Shown: positions 25,375 through 34,992 of the stretch, one piece after another | Layout of the letters: each line of letters opens with the position of its first letter | Numbering within the stretch: the first letter of the stretch is position 1 | NCBI GenBank assembly: GCA_025941565.1 | Contig: JAPCYN010000001.1 | Coordinates: 62,001 to 126,000, forward strand | Source: Legionella sp. 515359 | GTDB taxonomy: Bacteria > Pseudomonadota > Gammaproteobacteria > Legionellales > Legionellaceae | Length of the DNA: 64,000 nt | Direction: 5' to 3' | Notes under the pieces: generated by a model | What the model was told of the DNA's origin: nothing | Seen by the model: only the letters and a program-made list of their open reading frames with translations | Database searches by the model: none | Program-made: the position numbers and the translations under genes

Positions 25375-26505
25375 ATGGCACAACAACCGCAACAGCAAGG
25401 TACAGATAGTGGCATGGGTCCCATATGGGTCATGGTGCTATTGTTTATTACTGTGTTTCTCATTTGGAAAATGGGACATCAGTATATTGTGATGGTTGTT
25501 TTTCAAATTAATATTTGGCAAGCAAAACTTGTTAATTTTTTTGTTCATAATGAGCAACTAGCAAGTTTGATTCAAATTATGCAAACAATTGATCCCAATG
25601 CAGTAAATTGGGATCAGCTGTTAGAGACAACCCGTGCTGTTGGCGACTTCATGCGTTATCCTGTGGTTATTGTTCTGCTTGTTCTGGCAGTTTTTTTATA
25701 TCAGTCAAATATCACGCTAAAATTCCGTAAAATTTATGATATGAAAAAATTACGTGAGCAGGAGCAATTTAACTGGCCTGCAATTATGCCTATAGTCAAA
25801 GAAGATTTAGTGGAGCAGGATATAAATACAGGTCCTTGGGCTATGGCTCTGACTCCAATGGAATTTGCGCGTAAATACAATTTATTAAAAAAAGAAGATA
25901 TTCTTTTAGATAATCCCGTACCTGGCCAAGAGATGACGGCGGGGATACGAAGAGGGGATGCAAAACGCGTTTTTACTTTGCAATTAGGCCCTTATTGGGA
26001 TGGTTTTGAGCATTGTTCGCCACAAGCTTATGCGTTAGCTGCTGTTTTTATTGCCCGTATTAGTCGCGACAGGGATGCTGCAAACACTATTTTAGCAACA
26101 TTAGACCGAACTTATGTTGCAGGAAAGCTTGATTATTCTGTTGCCCGATCAACCATAGAAAAATATAAAAACACAGAAATTATACAGGAAATTGTTTCAA
26201 AACACGCCTATACTCTAAGTGTAATGGCATCATTACTTGAGAAATCCCGGGATGATGGGGTCGTTCCGAGTTCTGAGTTTTTATGGTTAAGACCTGTTGA
26301 TAGGCGTCTATGGTATATGCTCAATTGTGTTGGTAGACAAACTCCCTTTTCAGAGGTCGCAGGTGCTTTTGCTCATTGGAAAGCAGAGAAAGAAATGGGG
26401 CGGCGTTCTTTGGTACCTATGATAGATGAGGCGATTAAAGCTTTGGAAATTGCCATAAAAGAAGTTAAGTTAACACCCCGACAAATGCAGGAGTTAGAGC
26501 CATGA
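25375..26505 (+). CDS. icmP: Dot/Icm coupling-complex protein DotM
   Basis: IcmP/DotM (376 residues, as in L. pneumophila) is an inner-membrane partner of the DotL ATPase. Its cytosolic domain recognises acidic Glu-rich effector signals. Here there are membrane segments at about residues 17-35 and 96-112, then a large soluble domain with FARKYNLLKKEDILLDN and the conserved LQLGPYWDGFEHCSPQAYAL. The ATG lacks a clear ribosome binding site. Its stop overlaps the icmO start (ATGATG), so DotM and DotL are made together. Confidence 0.95.
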   Translation: MAQQPQQQGTDSGMGPIWVMVLLFITVFLIWKMGHQYIVMVVFQINIWQAKLVNFFVHNEQLASLIQIMQTIDPNAVNWDQLLETTRAVGDFMRYPVVIVLLVLAVFLYQSNITLKFRKIYDMKKLREQEQFNWPAIMPIVKEDLVEQDINTGPWAMALTPMEFARKYNLLKKEDILLDNPVPGQEMTAGIRRGDAKRVFTLQLGPYWDGFEHCSPQAYALAAVFIARISRDRDAANTILATLDRTYVAGKLDYSVARSTIEKYKNTEIIQEIVSKHAYTLSVMASLLEKSRDDGVVPSSEFLWLRPVDRRLWYMLNCVGRQTPFSEVAGAFAHWKAEKEMGRRSLVPMIDEAIKALEIAIKEVKLTPRQMQELEP

Positions 26506-28847
26506 TGCGCGGTATTGAATCACGTCATGAGTTAGATCCCACCCTCCTACTTAGGGATACGCGAACTTTGACCCAGAGATTGGCTGATTTCTTCGCTGAT
26601 CCAACGAATATTTCGATTATACTGTTTACTTTATCTGCAATGTCCTATTACTTCTCCGAGGCAGCAACGTTCTTGATGCTTGTCGGTGCGGGCAGCTTTC
26701 TTTACAGTTACACTCGGAAACAAAAATTGCCCTTCCGTCTTCCTCTTATTTCTCGAGTCAAAGATTACAACGATATGAAACCAGGCGTTAACAAGCCCAA
26801 TATGGCTCGTGGAATCGCATTTTTTGGTAATGATCGTAAAACCGGTCATGAATTATGGTTTGCTAATGATGATATGCGTACTCATGCGTTAATCTTCGGC
26901 TCCACCGGTAGTGGTAAAACAGAATGTTTGGTTTCCCTTGCTTTTAATGCTTTAGTACAAGGCAGTGGCTTTATTTATGTCGACGGAAAAGGTGATAACT
27001 CACTTTACGCTAAAGTTTTTTCCATGGTCCGAAGTATGGGGCGTGAAGATGACTTACTCCTTATTAATTTCATGACGGGTGCGCGAGACATTATTGGTCC
27101 GCAAGAAAGAAGGCTTTCTAATACGTTTAATCCCTTTTCTCAAGGGTCTTCCAGTATGTTAACTCAACTTGTAGTGAGTTTGATGGGTGACTCGAAAGGA
27201 GGCGGAGACGGGGACATGTGGAAAGGCCGTGCTATCGCTTTCGTAGAAGCCTTAATGCGTCTTTTGGTTTATATGCGTGATGAGGGAGCAATACTTTTGG
27301 ATGCGGATACCATCCGTAACTACTTTGATTTAACCCGATTAGAAACCATAGTCGTGGATAAAGTCTTCCCTCGTGATAATCAGGAAAGTGTTAATATTGA
27401 ACAGATTCCAAAATTAGTTACCGACCCTTTACGAAACTATCTGGGTACGTTGCCTGGTTATAATAAAGAGAAAAAAGGAAAACAAGTTTCACAAGTTTTG
27501 GAGCAACACGGTTTTATTACCATGCAGTTGGTAAGAGCGTTTTCATCCTTGGCTGATACATATGGACATATTGTTCGTACGAATCTTGCCGAAGTAGATT
27601 TTAAAGATGTCGTATTGAATCGAAGAATTCTCGTTGTGCTCTTGCCGGCTTTAGAAAAATCTCCAGATGAGTTATCTAACTTAGGTAAAATTATCGTTTC
27701 TTCATTAAAAGCAATGATGGCAGCAGGTTTGGGAGAGGACGTTGAAGGGGATTACCGAGATGTAATCTTGAGGAAACCAACGAATGCACCCACTCCTTAT
27801 ATGTGTATCCTTGATGAGTATGGATATTATGCTGTTCAAGGATTTGCAGTGGTTCCTGCGCAAGCGCGTTCTCTTGGATTCTCTGCGATTTTTGCGGGAC
27901 AAGACTTACCGGCATTCCAAAAAGCCTCTAAAGAGGAAGCTGCATCGATTGGTGCAAACACAAACATTAAAATATGTATGAAATTGGAAGATCCTACTGA
28001 AACCTGGGATTTCTTCACCAAAACAGCAGGTGAGGCCTATGTAACGAAGGTTGATTCATTTCAAGCTAAAGATACCAGTATGGCCAATACCTACATGGAC
28101 AGTAAAAGTTCATCGTTTGAAAAGAGAGCACGTGTTGATCTGTTGGATTTAAAAGAACAAACAGAAGGTGAGGCACATATATTCTTCAAATCAAAAATTG
28201 TCCGTGCCCGAATGTTTTATGCGAATCCGAAACCTGTTAAAAAGTTAAAGTTGAATCAATTCCTAAAGGTAGAAGCACCGCCAGACGATTATTTAATGAG
28301 GCTACAAAAGCAATTGGCCTCATTCCAGTCCATATTGGAAAGCGGTGATTTATCAATTAACAAAACGGCTGAAAGTGAGGAAATTACACTTATTTCCAAG
28401 CTGTTGCGCGAATCGCCTATAGAAGAACCCATAGAACGAGGCGTTTCAGCTTTAATTGCGTTTCATGGTCATAATGAACCCGAACCCGTTGAGGATTTGA
28501 TTGAAGAAGAAGTTGAAGGTGCATTAACGATATTTAGTCCTTTGCGAGAAAATTCAGGAGCTCCTCCAATTTTAGTGAGTGATAAAGCGGCATTCTCTGA
28601 GTCCTTACTGCCCATTAACGAAACACGTAATCAAATGATGAATATTGAACGTTTGGCTGGAGCCAAGGATAAATATGCGGGTACGGTCGCAAATGAGCTT
28701 ATTAAAGATTTCCAATTAGCAACCAGTTATCCGCCTGAAGAGAGAGATGTTATTGCTCCAGATGAGTTAACTGATCTGGTAAAAACCTTGTCAGGAAAGA
28801 TTGCGACTGAACGTGAGAAAGCGAGTAAAAAAGGTGAGGAAGAGTAG
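26502..28847 (+). CDS. icmO: Dot/Icm type IV coupling protein DotL
   Basis: DotL is the VirD4/FtsK-type ATPase that receives effectors. The 781-residue protein has two N-terminal membrane segments (about residues 36-70), a Walker A motif IFGSTGSGKTE near residues 133-140, and a Walker B region in TPYMCILDEYGYYAVQ. It ends with a long C-terminal extension after residue 600 that in L. pneumophila binds IcmS, IcmW, LvgA and DotN. The tail ends in a charged EREKASKKGEEE. It overlaps icmP by 4 bases; the next Dot/Icm gene lies 384 bases on. Confidence 0.96.
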   Translation: MMRGIESRHELDPTLLLRDTRTLTQRLADFFADPTNISIILFTLSAMSYYFSEAATFLMLVGAGSFLYSYTRKQKLPFRLPLISRVKDYNDMKPGVNKPNMARGIAFFGNDRKTGHELWFANDDMRTHALIFGSTGSGKTECLVSLAFNALVQGSGFIYVDGKGDNSLYAKVFSMVRSMGREDDLLLINFMTGARDIIGPQERRLSNTFNPFSQGSSSMLTQLVVSLMGDSKGGGDGDMWKGRAIAFVEALMRLLVYMRDEGAILLDADTIRNYFDLTRLETIVVDKVFPRDNQESVNIEQIPKLVTDPLRNYLGTLPGYNKEKKGKQVSQVLEQHGFITMQLVRAFSSLADTYGHIVRTNLAEVDFKDVVLNRRILVVLLPALEKSPDELSNLGKIIVSSLKAMMAAGLGEDVEGDYRDVILRKPTNAPTPYMCILDEYGYYAVQGFAVVPAQARSLGFSAIFAGQDLPAFQKASKEEAASIGANTNIKICMKLEDPTETWDFFTKTAGEAYVTKVDSFQAKDTSMANTYMDSKSSSFEKRARVDLLDLKEQTEGEAHIFFKSKIVRARMFYANPKPVKKLKLNQFLKVEAPPDDYLMRLQKQLASFQSILESGDLSINKTAESEEITLISKLLRESPIEEPIERGVSALIAFHGHNEPEPVEDLIEEEVEGALTIFSPLRENSGAPPILVSDKAAFSESLLPINETRNQMMNIERLAGAKDKYAGTVANELIKDFQLATSYPPEERDVIAPDELTDLVKTLSGKIATEREKASKKGEEE

Positions 28848-29231
28848 GTTATATTTGCCACGCTTTTGTTCTCACTCATACTTATTGCCAACCCTATTTC
28901 TATTTACCTAAATAAATGAGCCATGTCTGTTTCATGGCTACAATCTCTTCAGAAATTTTAGCCAAAGGTTATTTTCTTAAATCTTCCGTTATTTGAGTCC
29001 TACAAAGCGAACTCTTTGTTGTTCCTTTCTACTATTGAGGAAAAATAAATCTGGGCGCTTTGTTTTTATTCAAAAAAGTGTAAAGCAATAAATAAATTTT
29101 TAAAAAAATAGCTATTTTATTGAATTCATTGTAACGTAATGATTTGTATGTTTTTCTTAATGATGGAACACACAACAAAACTACAGTCAGAATCATTTTA
29201 AAATGGTCATTTTGAAATATGAGGATAGTGA
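28848..29231. other. 384-base noncoding gap inside the Dot/Icm block
   Basis: No frame of useful length is present. The gap holds a small hairpin (AGCCATG/CATGGCT, 28919-28939). An ACAAAGCG motif at 28998 is mirrored by CGCTTTGTTTTT at 29058, which may end the icmPO transcript. The very AT-rich last 150 bases probably contain the promoter for icmN and the genes after it. Confidence 0.55.
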
Positions 29232-29789
29232 GTGAGATCAGTACGTATTAATCTAATTCAGGCTGTTGGATTCATTGCCTTGTTAATGTTGACCGCCTGT
29301 AAAGGTGACTATTGGGCATTGGATAAAGAGGAACCTAAATATCCATGTAAAGTTCTTGGTGCCTGCGATGCCACCATCATGAAGCTCGCTAAAAAATTGA
29401 ATAAAAAAGGGGTGAAAGTAATTACTATTGGTCAGGATTATATGATCAGCATTCCTGCAAGTTACCTGTTCGAACCAGAAACCCCTCATCTAAAATGGAA
29501 GTCCTATCCATTGCTAAATGAAATTGCTGTATTCCTGAAACAATTCCGCAAAATTGCAATTAATATAGCCAGTTACAGCAACAAATATGTATCGCCACAA
29601 AGAGAGCATGCCTTGACTTTAGCCCGATCACGAGTCGTTAGTGAATACCTTTGGTCTCAGGGGGTAGATAGTCGTTTTATCTTTACACAAGGCTTGGGTA
29701 GTGATAAACCTATTATTGGATACACTAAAGGTGGAGATAGTTCAATAAATGCACGGGTAGAAATTACTTTCAGACGAGCTGTGGCATAG
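29232..29789 (+). CDS. icmN: Dot/Icm outer-membrane lipoprotein DotK (OmpA-like)
   Basis: The 185-residue lipoprotein has a signal with lipobox LLMLTAC (Cys at residue 23) and a C-terminal OmpA-type peptidoglycan-binding domain. The OmpA pattern is visible in INIASYSNKYVSPQREHALTLARSRVVSEYLWSQGVDSRFI and GSDKPI. DotK sits in the periphery of the Dot/Icm outer-membrane cap. The start is GTG with GAGG 7 bases upstream. An in-frame stop just before it excludes a longer protein. The gene begins a run of closely spaced genes up to icmC. Confidence 0.93.
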   Translation: MRSVRINLIQAVGFIALLMLTACKGDYWALDKEEPKYPCKVLGACDATIMKLAKKLNKKGVKVITIGQDYMISIPASYLFEPETPHLKWKSYPLLNEIAVFLKQFRKIAINIASYSNKYVSPQREHALTLARSRVVSEYLWSQGVDSRFIFTQGLGSDKPIIGYTKGGDSSINARVEITFRRAVA

Positions 29790-29797
29790 GGGAAATA

Positions 29798-30082
29798 ATG
29801 AGTCGTGAAACCTGGGAATTGATAAAAAGCAGTAAGAATTTCTATGTTAACTCATACAGACGCGGGTTAATCGCATTAATTATTTCTCTGATAGTGAATT
29901 GTGTTTTTGGAGTTTTAATTGGTTATGTCCATTTAACAGAGCCTGAACGTGATTTTTATGCAACAAGTGGGATAGCTCCTCCGATTCAGTTGCAGCCACT
30001 TCTGGCTCCGAATTATTCATCAAACGCGTTACTTCCTCCTGATCCACCTGCGGAGAGTGAGGATAAATTGATACCACAATAA
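29798..30082 (+). CDS. icmM: Dot/Icm inner-membrane protein DotJ
   Basis: This 94-residue protein has one membrane segment (about residues 24-44, LIALIISLIVNCVFGVLIGYV) and a short proline-rich periplasmic tail (PPIQLQPLLAP, DPPAES). DotJ is a truncated relative of DotI and forms an inner-membrane complex with it. Its segment around the TM resembles the N terminus of the next gene product (ALLIALIVNIVLASLLVYM), which supports this. It has a GGGGAAATA leader before the ATG. Confidence 0.92.
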   Translation: MSRETWELIKSSKNFYVNSYRRGLIALIISLIVNCVFGVLIGYVHLTEPERDFYATSGIAPPIQLQPLLAPNYSSNALLPPDPPAESEDKLIPQ

Positions 30083-30101
30083 GCAATAAATAGAGGATAT
30101 T

Positions 30102-30740
30102 ATGGCTGAAGATGCCTTGACAGTTGTCGCACTAAGAAATAAATTTTATAAAGACAGCCAACGAAAAGTAATGCTTGCGTTGTTAATTGCTCTTATTGTC
30201 AATATAGTATTGGCTTCGCTATTGGTGTATATGATTACCCATCCGCCAGCCCCTAAATATTTTGCTACCAGTCTAAATGGTCGTATTACGCCCCTTTTTC
30301 CTTTAAATGAACCAAACCAATCAGATTCTGCCGTATTGCAATGGGCCAATCAGGCTGCTATTGCTGCATTTACATATAATTTCGTGAACTATAGAGATGA
30401 ATTGCAGGCCTCATCTGGATTTTTTACACCTGAAGGTTGGGACCAGTTTCTAAGTGCTTTACAACAATCAAACAATCTGGATGCAGTAAAAGCCAAAAAG
30501 CTGATTGTTTCTGCTGTAGCAACTCGCGCGCCCATTATCCTGCAAAAAGGCGTCTTGAATGGAAGTTTTTCATGGCGAGTACAAATGCCGATATTAGTAA
30601 CCTATCAGAGCGCCAGTGAATTTACTCAGCAGAATAATGTGGTTACTATGTTGATTACACGTGTTTCTACTTTAAATTCGCCTAGAGGAATAGGTATATC
30701 CCAATTTGTTGTAGGACCTGCCGCAGGTGGAGTGTCTTAA
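30102..30740 (+). CDS. icmL: Dot/Icm inner-membrane protein DotI
   Basis: DotI (212 residues, the L. pneumophila length) has one N-terminal TM (about residues 24-45). Its periplasmic domain has the VirB8/NTF2-like fold: FNYVNYRDELQASSGFFTPEGWDQFLSAL is the typical VirB8-like helix and Phe-Thr-Pro turn. It forms a ring with DotJ in the inner membrane. An AGAGGATATT site precedes the ATG. The stop overlaps the icmK start by one base. Confidence 0.95.
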   Translation: MAEDALTVVALRNKFYKDSQRKVMLALLIALIVNIVLASLLVYMITHPPAPKYFATSLNGRITPLFPLNEPNQSDSAVLQWANQAAIAAFTYNFVNYRDELQASSGFFTPEGWDQFLSALQQSNNLDAVKAKKLIVSAVATRAPIILQKGVLNGSFSWRVQMPILVTYQSASEFTQQNNVVTMLITRVSTLNSPRGIGISQFVVGPAAGGVS

Positions 30741-31852
30741 TGAAAAAGCTGAACTGGTTTTTAAAGTTTTGTTTGATGTACGGAACAGTCTATTGGGTTC
30801 CTGCTTCTTCCTATGCGCAGGATGATAGTGCCCAACAGGCTTTACAACAGTTACGCTTGTTGCAACAACGTTTGTCACAAAATCAACCAGCAGGGACGCA
30901 AAATCAGCCGCCAGGACAAAATCCAGCGTCAGCGCAAAATCCGCCATCAGCACAAAATCAGGGGCCAAATATTCCTATTCCTCTTGCAAATAATATTTAT
31001 AAACAGCCCCAACCCCAAGCGCCCCAAAATCCAGCGCCTAATCCCAATGCGCCGCAGATAATAACCCAAACTGATGAAGAGGTTATTAATAATAAAGCCT
31101 TTAAAGATATGACAAAAAGTATCTATCCAATGAGTACGGAACAAATTGTTCATTTAAAACAAATGAATGAAACTATGGAGTATGCAAAGACTTCACCTGT
31201 TGGCACACCACCAAAGCCTACAGCGACTTCTCAATTTGTGAATTTGTCTCCAGGCTCAACTCCCCCCGTCATTCGTTTGGCGCAGGGATTTGTTTCATCA
31301 TTGGTTTTTCTTGATTCATCTGGAGCTCCATGGCCAATTGCCGCTTATGATTTAGGAGACCCAAGCTCATTTAATATTCAATGGGATAAAACAAGCAATA
31401 CAATAATGATTCAAGCACTGAAATTGTATAATTATGGCAATTTAGCTGTCCGTTTGAAAGGGTTAAATACCCCAGTAATGCTAACGCTTATACCAGGACA
31501 AAAAGCAGTGGATTACCGAGTTGATTTACGTGTTCAAGGTTATGGACCAAATGCTAAAGCCATGCCTCTGGAAACAGGAATTCCACCTTCAGCAAGTGAA
31601 TTGCTCCTCCATGTTTTAGACGGTGTACCGCCTCCGGGAAGTAAACGATTAAGTATTACCGGGGGAGATGCGCGAGCTTGGTTAGCCAATGACAGAATGT
31701 ATGTTCGAACGAATCTTACTATATTATCGCCGGGCTGGTTAGCGAGTATGACCAGTGCAGATGGGACGCATGCTTATGAAATGCAAAAATCTCCGGTGTT
31801 ATTAGTGTCCTGGCATGGGAAGGTCATGCAGCTCAAGGTAGAAGGGTTATAA
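30740..31852 (+). CDS. icmK: Dot/Icm outer-membrane core protein DotH
   Basis: DotH is part of the outer-membrane core with DotC, DotD and DotG. The 370-residue protein has a signal peptide (about residues 1-25, ending SSYAQ). A low-complexity Gln/Pro/Asn region (residues 27-110) has repeated AQNPPSAQNQ-like units. The conserved beta-rich C-terminal half contains IYPMSTEQIVHLKQ and VRLAQGFVSSLVFLDSSGAPWPIAAYDLGDP, the VirB9/TraN-like core. It is slightly longer than L. pneumophila DotH (about 361), probably because of the low-complexity part. Confidence 0.95.
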   Translation: MKKLNWFLKFCLMYGTVYWVPASSYAQDDSAQQALQQLRLLQQRLSQNQPAGTQNQPPGQNPASAQNPPSAQNQGPNIPIPLANNIYKQPQPQAPQNPAPNPNAPQIITQTDEEVINNKAFKDMTKSIYPMSTEQIVHLKQMNETMEYAKTSPVGTPPKPTATSQFVNLSPGSTPPVIRLAQGFVSSLVFLDSSGAPWPIAAYDLGDPSSFNIQWDKTSNTIMIQALKLYNYGNLAVRLKGLNTPVMLTLIPGQKAVDYRVDLRVQGYGPNAKAMPLETGIPPSASELLLHVLDGVPPPGSKRLSITGGDARAWLANDRMYVRTNLTILSPGWLASMTSADGTHAYEMQKSPVLLVSWHGKVMQLKVEGL

Positions 31853-34800
31853 ATGGCTGGCAAAAAAGAAAATATAAAATCGCTTTTTTCAAATACTCGT
31901 ACGCGAGTTATTATCATTTTCACAGCGGTATTATTAATACTCGCTATAGTGATAGGGTATATAAAATTAAGAGCTATAAATACAGGTCCTTCAGCTGTTG
32001 CGACCCTTGGGCATACTCCAGGAGCTATCCAGTCTATTCCGGGGGTACTCAACCCAACGGCGCAATATGCCAAATTACAAGAAGAGCAGAACATTAGCCA
32101 GGCACAACAAGCAGAACAAACAGGAGGAAGCGCTATTCCTACAATTATCCGAACCCAGGCTTTGGGTGAGGGGGTTGGCGTTATAGGCTCTCAAGGTGGG
32201 CAAACTGGCGTGGGATTTGCAACGTTAGCACGTGAGAATGAAGAAGGCTCCCAAAAAAGTCTTTGGTTGCAAGCCTTACAAAATGGTGGTTGTTCAAAAA
32301 CTGTTGTTAATCAGGTTGTTAGCCAAGGAGCGCAATTAACGGATCTAAAAGCAGCATGCAGCTGTGCGCAGTTAAAAGATAACGGTTATTCTTTAACGGA
32401 TCTGAATCGAGTTTGTGCTTGTAAAGAATTAAAAGCTGCCGGATATAATGCAAGACAACTTAAAGACGCAGGATATACCGCCTCAAGATTAAGGGATTGT
32501 GGTTATAATGCTTGCGAATTGCGTAATGCAGGTTTTACTGCCCAGGAACTGAAAGATGCTGGCTTTTCTGATGATGAATTAAAAGGAGCTGGATATACCC
32601 CAGAGGAAATAGCAAGAGCCAGTGGTTTACCGGATGGAATAACTGCTGCGGATGTGTTAAAAGCGGGATGTAACGTTGATGCATTGACTAAATTACGTAA
32701 AGCTGGAGTTTCAGCTTCTGCAATTCGACGAATTAGTGGATGCAGCGCAGAACAGTTGAAAGCAGCTGGCTTTACCGCTAAAGAATTACGCGATGCAGGA
32801 TTTAGTGCTGCCGATTTAAAAAGAGCTGGTTTTACCCCCGAAGAATTAAGAGCGGCAGGATTTACTGCCCGGGATTTATTAAATGCTGGATTTACACCAG
32901 ATGATCTTGCTAAAGCAGGCTATAGCGCCGCAGAGATAAAGGCAGCGGAAGCGGAGTTGCCGCCGGGTATTACTCCAGATGATGTAAAAAAAGCAGGTTG
33001 TGATGTTGATGTATTAAAAAAAGAAAGAGCCGCAGGAGTTAGTGCCGCTCTAATTAGACAATATGCTGGGTGTAGTGCTCAAGCATTAAAAGCGGCTGGT
33101 TTTACTGATGCAGATTTAGCGAATGCTGGTTTTACGCCACAGCAAATAAGTGCTGCAACTCCGTTGACAGACGAACAAATTAAGGCCGCAGGCTGCAACC
33201 CCGATAATCTGAAAAAACTGTTCGCAGCAGGTGTTTCTGCCAAGCGAATTAAAGACTTAAATGGATGTAGCGCTGAGGCATTAAAAAATGCAGGTTATGA
33301 TGCTAAATCGTTACTTGATGCAGGATATACTCCAGCGCAGCTTCTTGCTGCTGGATTTACTGCCAAGGACCTACAGAATGCAGGATTAAGTCCGGCAGAT
33401 ATCATTGCAAATGGACGTGTTGCAGACTGCAGTGTTGAGTCATTGAAGAAAGCAAGGGCTGCAGGCGTTAGCGCGTTGACGATCAAGAAAACGCTTGGAT
33501 GTTCTGCAAAAGCACTAAGAGATGCTGGCTATACAGCTAAAGAACTCAAAGACGCTGGTTTTACAGCTGCTGAACTAAAAGCAGCAGGCTTTAGTGCGAA
33601 AGACTTAAAAGATGCGGGATTTAGTGCTAAAGACCTAAAAGACGCAGGTTTTAGTGCCAAGGACTTGAAAGATGCCGGATTCACAGCAGCGCAGCTAAAG
33701 GCAGCAGGATTTAGCGCTAAAGAGTTAAAAGATGCAGGATTTAGTGCTAAGGATTTAAAAAATGCAGGATTTAGCGCTAAAGAGTTAAAAGATGCCGGTT
33801 TTAGTGCTAAAGAGTTAAAAGATGCGGGTTTTAATGCACAAGAATTAAAAGATGCTGGATTTAGTGCTAAGGAATTAAAAGATGCTGGCTTTACAGCCGC
33901 AGAAATGAAGGCAGCTGGTTTTAGTGCTAAAGATTTGGCCGATGCAGGGTTTGGTGCTGATGATTTAAAAAATGCTGGATATAGTGCCTCTGAATTGAAG
34001 AACTTGGAAGTGCCCCCTGTGGGCTCACAAGTTGCTGGTTTGGGTGCTCCAAATCTTCAACAAGGCGCATTTAATATTGGTGGTGTACCAACTATAGGTC
34101 AAGGGCCAGGAGCAGGCGGAGCTGAAATGCCGGGCTCTACTGCCAGCAACCAACAATTACAAGAGATTATCAATAGGCAAAATCAGCAAATGGCAGAGCA
34201 AAAATATCAACAAAAAATCCAACAAAAAAGTTCTGATATGAGTACGCTTGCAAACCAATTAATTGCAGAATGGAAAAATGTGCCCACCCAGACTTATACT
34301 GCAGGCCAGGAAGATAAAGGTGCCGTTGCAGGAGTCGGTCCTGGCGCAGGTCCTGGAGGAGCCGGTGTTGCTCAATCCTCTTCAGCCGCTGGATCAGCTA
34401 CTCAAATAAGTATAATTAAAACAGGGGATGTACTTTTCGCTGTAATCGATACCTCAGTCAATAGTGATGAGCCAGGGCCTATTCTTGCTACTATAGTTTC
34501 AGGAAAACTTAAGGGGACCAAATTAATTGGTAGCTTTAATTTACCTTCAAATGCTAAAAAAATGGTCATTACATTTAATACCATGTCAGTTCCAGGTGCA
34601 CCGAAAACAGTTCCGATCTCTGCCTATGCAATTGATCCAAATACAGCAAGAACAGCTCTTTCAAGTAAGACAAATAATCATTACTTACTGAGATACGGTT
34701 CATTGTTTGCTTCCTCATTTTTAGAGGGTTTTGGTAATGCATTCCAGTCTGCTAATACCACGGTTACCATAGGCGGTACGGGTGGTGGCAATAACGTAAC

Positions 34801-34975
34801 CGTTGCTAATGGTGTGGGCCGTTCTACTTTGGAAAATGCGGTGATTGGTTTAGCTACCGTTGGTAAGACCTGGGGACAGCAAGCACAAGTTTTATTTAAT
34901 ACACCAGTCACTGTTGAGGTCTATGCAGGAACCCCTGTGGGGATTTTATTTACTCAGGATGTAAAATCTATTTAA
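31853..34975 (+). CDS. icmE: Dot/Icm core protein DotG (VirB10-like, repeat-rich)
   Basis: DotG spans the inner membrane (TM about residues 20-40), periplasm and outer-membrane core. The 1040-residue protein has a central region (about residues 140-720) built from ten-residue repeats of the AGF-S-A-K-E-L-K-D type. Cys-containing variants (CSAEQLKAAG) interrupt these every 50-100 residues. The C-terminal 200 residues form the VirB10/TrbI domain (ISAYAIDPNTARTAL and SSFLEGFGNAFQ, then TPVTVEVYAGTPVGILFTQ). The stop of icmK abuts its ATG. Length is close to L. pneumophila IcmE (about 1048). Confidence 0.97.
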   Translation: MAGKKENIKSLFSNTRTRVIIIFTAVLLILAIVIGYIKLRAINTGPSAVATLGHTPGAIQSIPGVLNPTAQYAKLQEEQNISQAQQAEQTGGSAIPTIIRTQALGEGVGVIGSQGGQTGVGFATLARENEEGSQKSLWLQALQNGGCSKTVVNQVVSQGAQLTDLKAACSCAQLKDNGYSLTDLNRVCACKELKAAGYNARQLKDAGYTASRLRDCGYNACELRNAGFTAQELKDAGFSDDELKGAGYTPEEIARASGLPDGITAADVLKAGCNVDALTKLRKAGVSASAIRRISGCSAEQLKAAGFTAKELRDAGFSAADLKRAGFTPEELRAAGFTARDLLNAGFTPDDLAKAGYSAAEIKAAEAELPPGITPDDVKKAGCDVDVLKKERAAGVSAALIRQYAGCSAQALKAAGFTDADLANAGFTPQQISAATPLTDEQIKAAGCNPDNLKKLFAAGVSAKRIKDLNGCSAEALKNAGYDAKSLLDAGYTPAQLLAAGFTAKDLQNAGLSPADIIANGRVADCSVESLKKARAAGVSALTIKKTLGCSAKALRDAGYTAKELKDAGFTAAELKAAGFSAKDLKDAGFSAKDLKDAGFSAKDLKDAGFTAAQLKAAGFSAKELKDAGFSAKDLKNAGFSAKELKDAGFSAKELKDAGFNAQELKDAGFSAKELKDAGFTAAEMKAAGFSAKDLADAGFGADDLKNAGYSASELKNLEVPPVGSQVAGLGAPNLQQGAFNIGGVPTIGQGPGAGGAEMPGSTASNQQLQEIINRQNQQMAEQKYQQKIQQKSSDMSTLANQLIAEWKNVPTQTYTAGQEDKGAVAGVGPGAGPGGAGVAQSSSAAGSATQISIIKTGDVLFAVIDTSVNSDEPGPILATIVSGKLKGTKLIGSFNLPSNAKKMVITFNTMSVPGAPKTVPISAYAIDPNTARTALSSKTNNHYLLRYGSLFASSFLEGFGNAFQSANTTVTIGGTGGGNNVTVANGVGRSTLENAVIGLATVGKTWGQQAQVLFNTPVTVEVYAGTPVGILFTQDVKSI
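33530..34009 (+). repeat. tandem 30-bp coding repeats in icmE
   Basis: Sixteen uninterrupted decapeptide units (consensus F-S-A-K-E-L-K-D-A-G) are encoded by 30-bp direct repeats, several almost identical at the DNA level (three consecutive FSAKDLKDAG units). Such DNA is prone to slippage in unit steps that keep the frame. Confidence 0.9.
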
Positions 34976-34992
34976 TTTGATGGCAGGTAAAA

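Noticed and set aside
33295-34009. The regular 30-bp repeats suggested a CRISPR array
   Set aside because: The units are contiguous without unique spacers and are translated in frame as DotG decapeptides.
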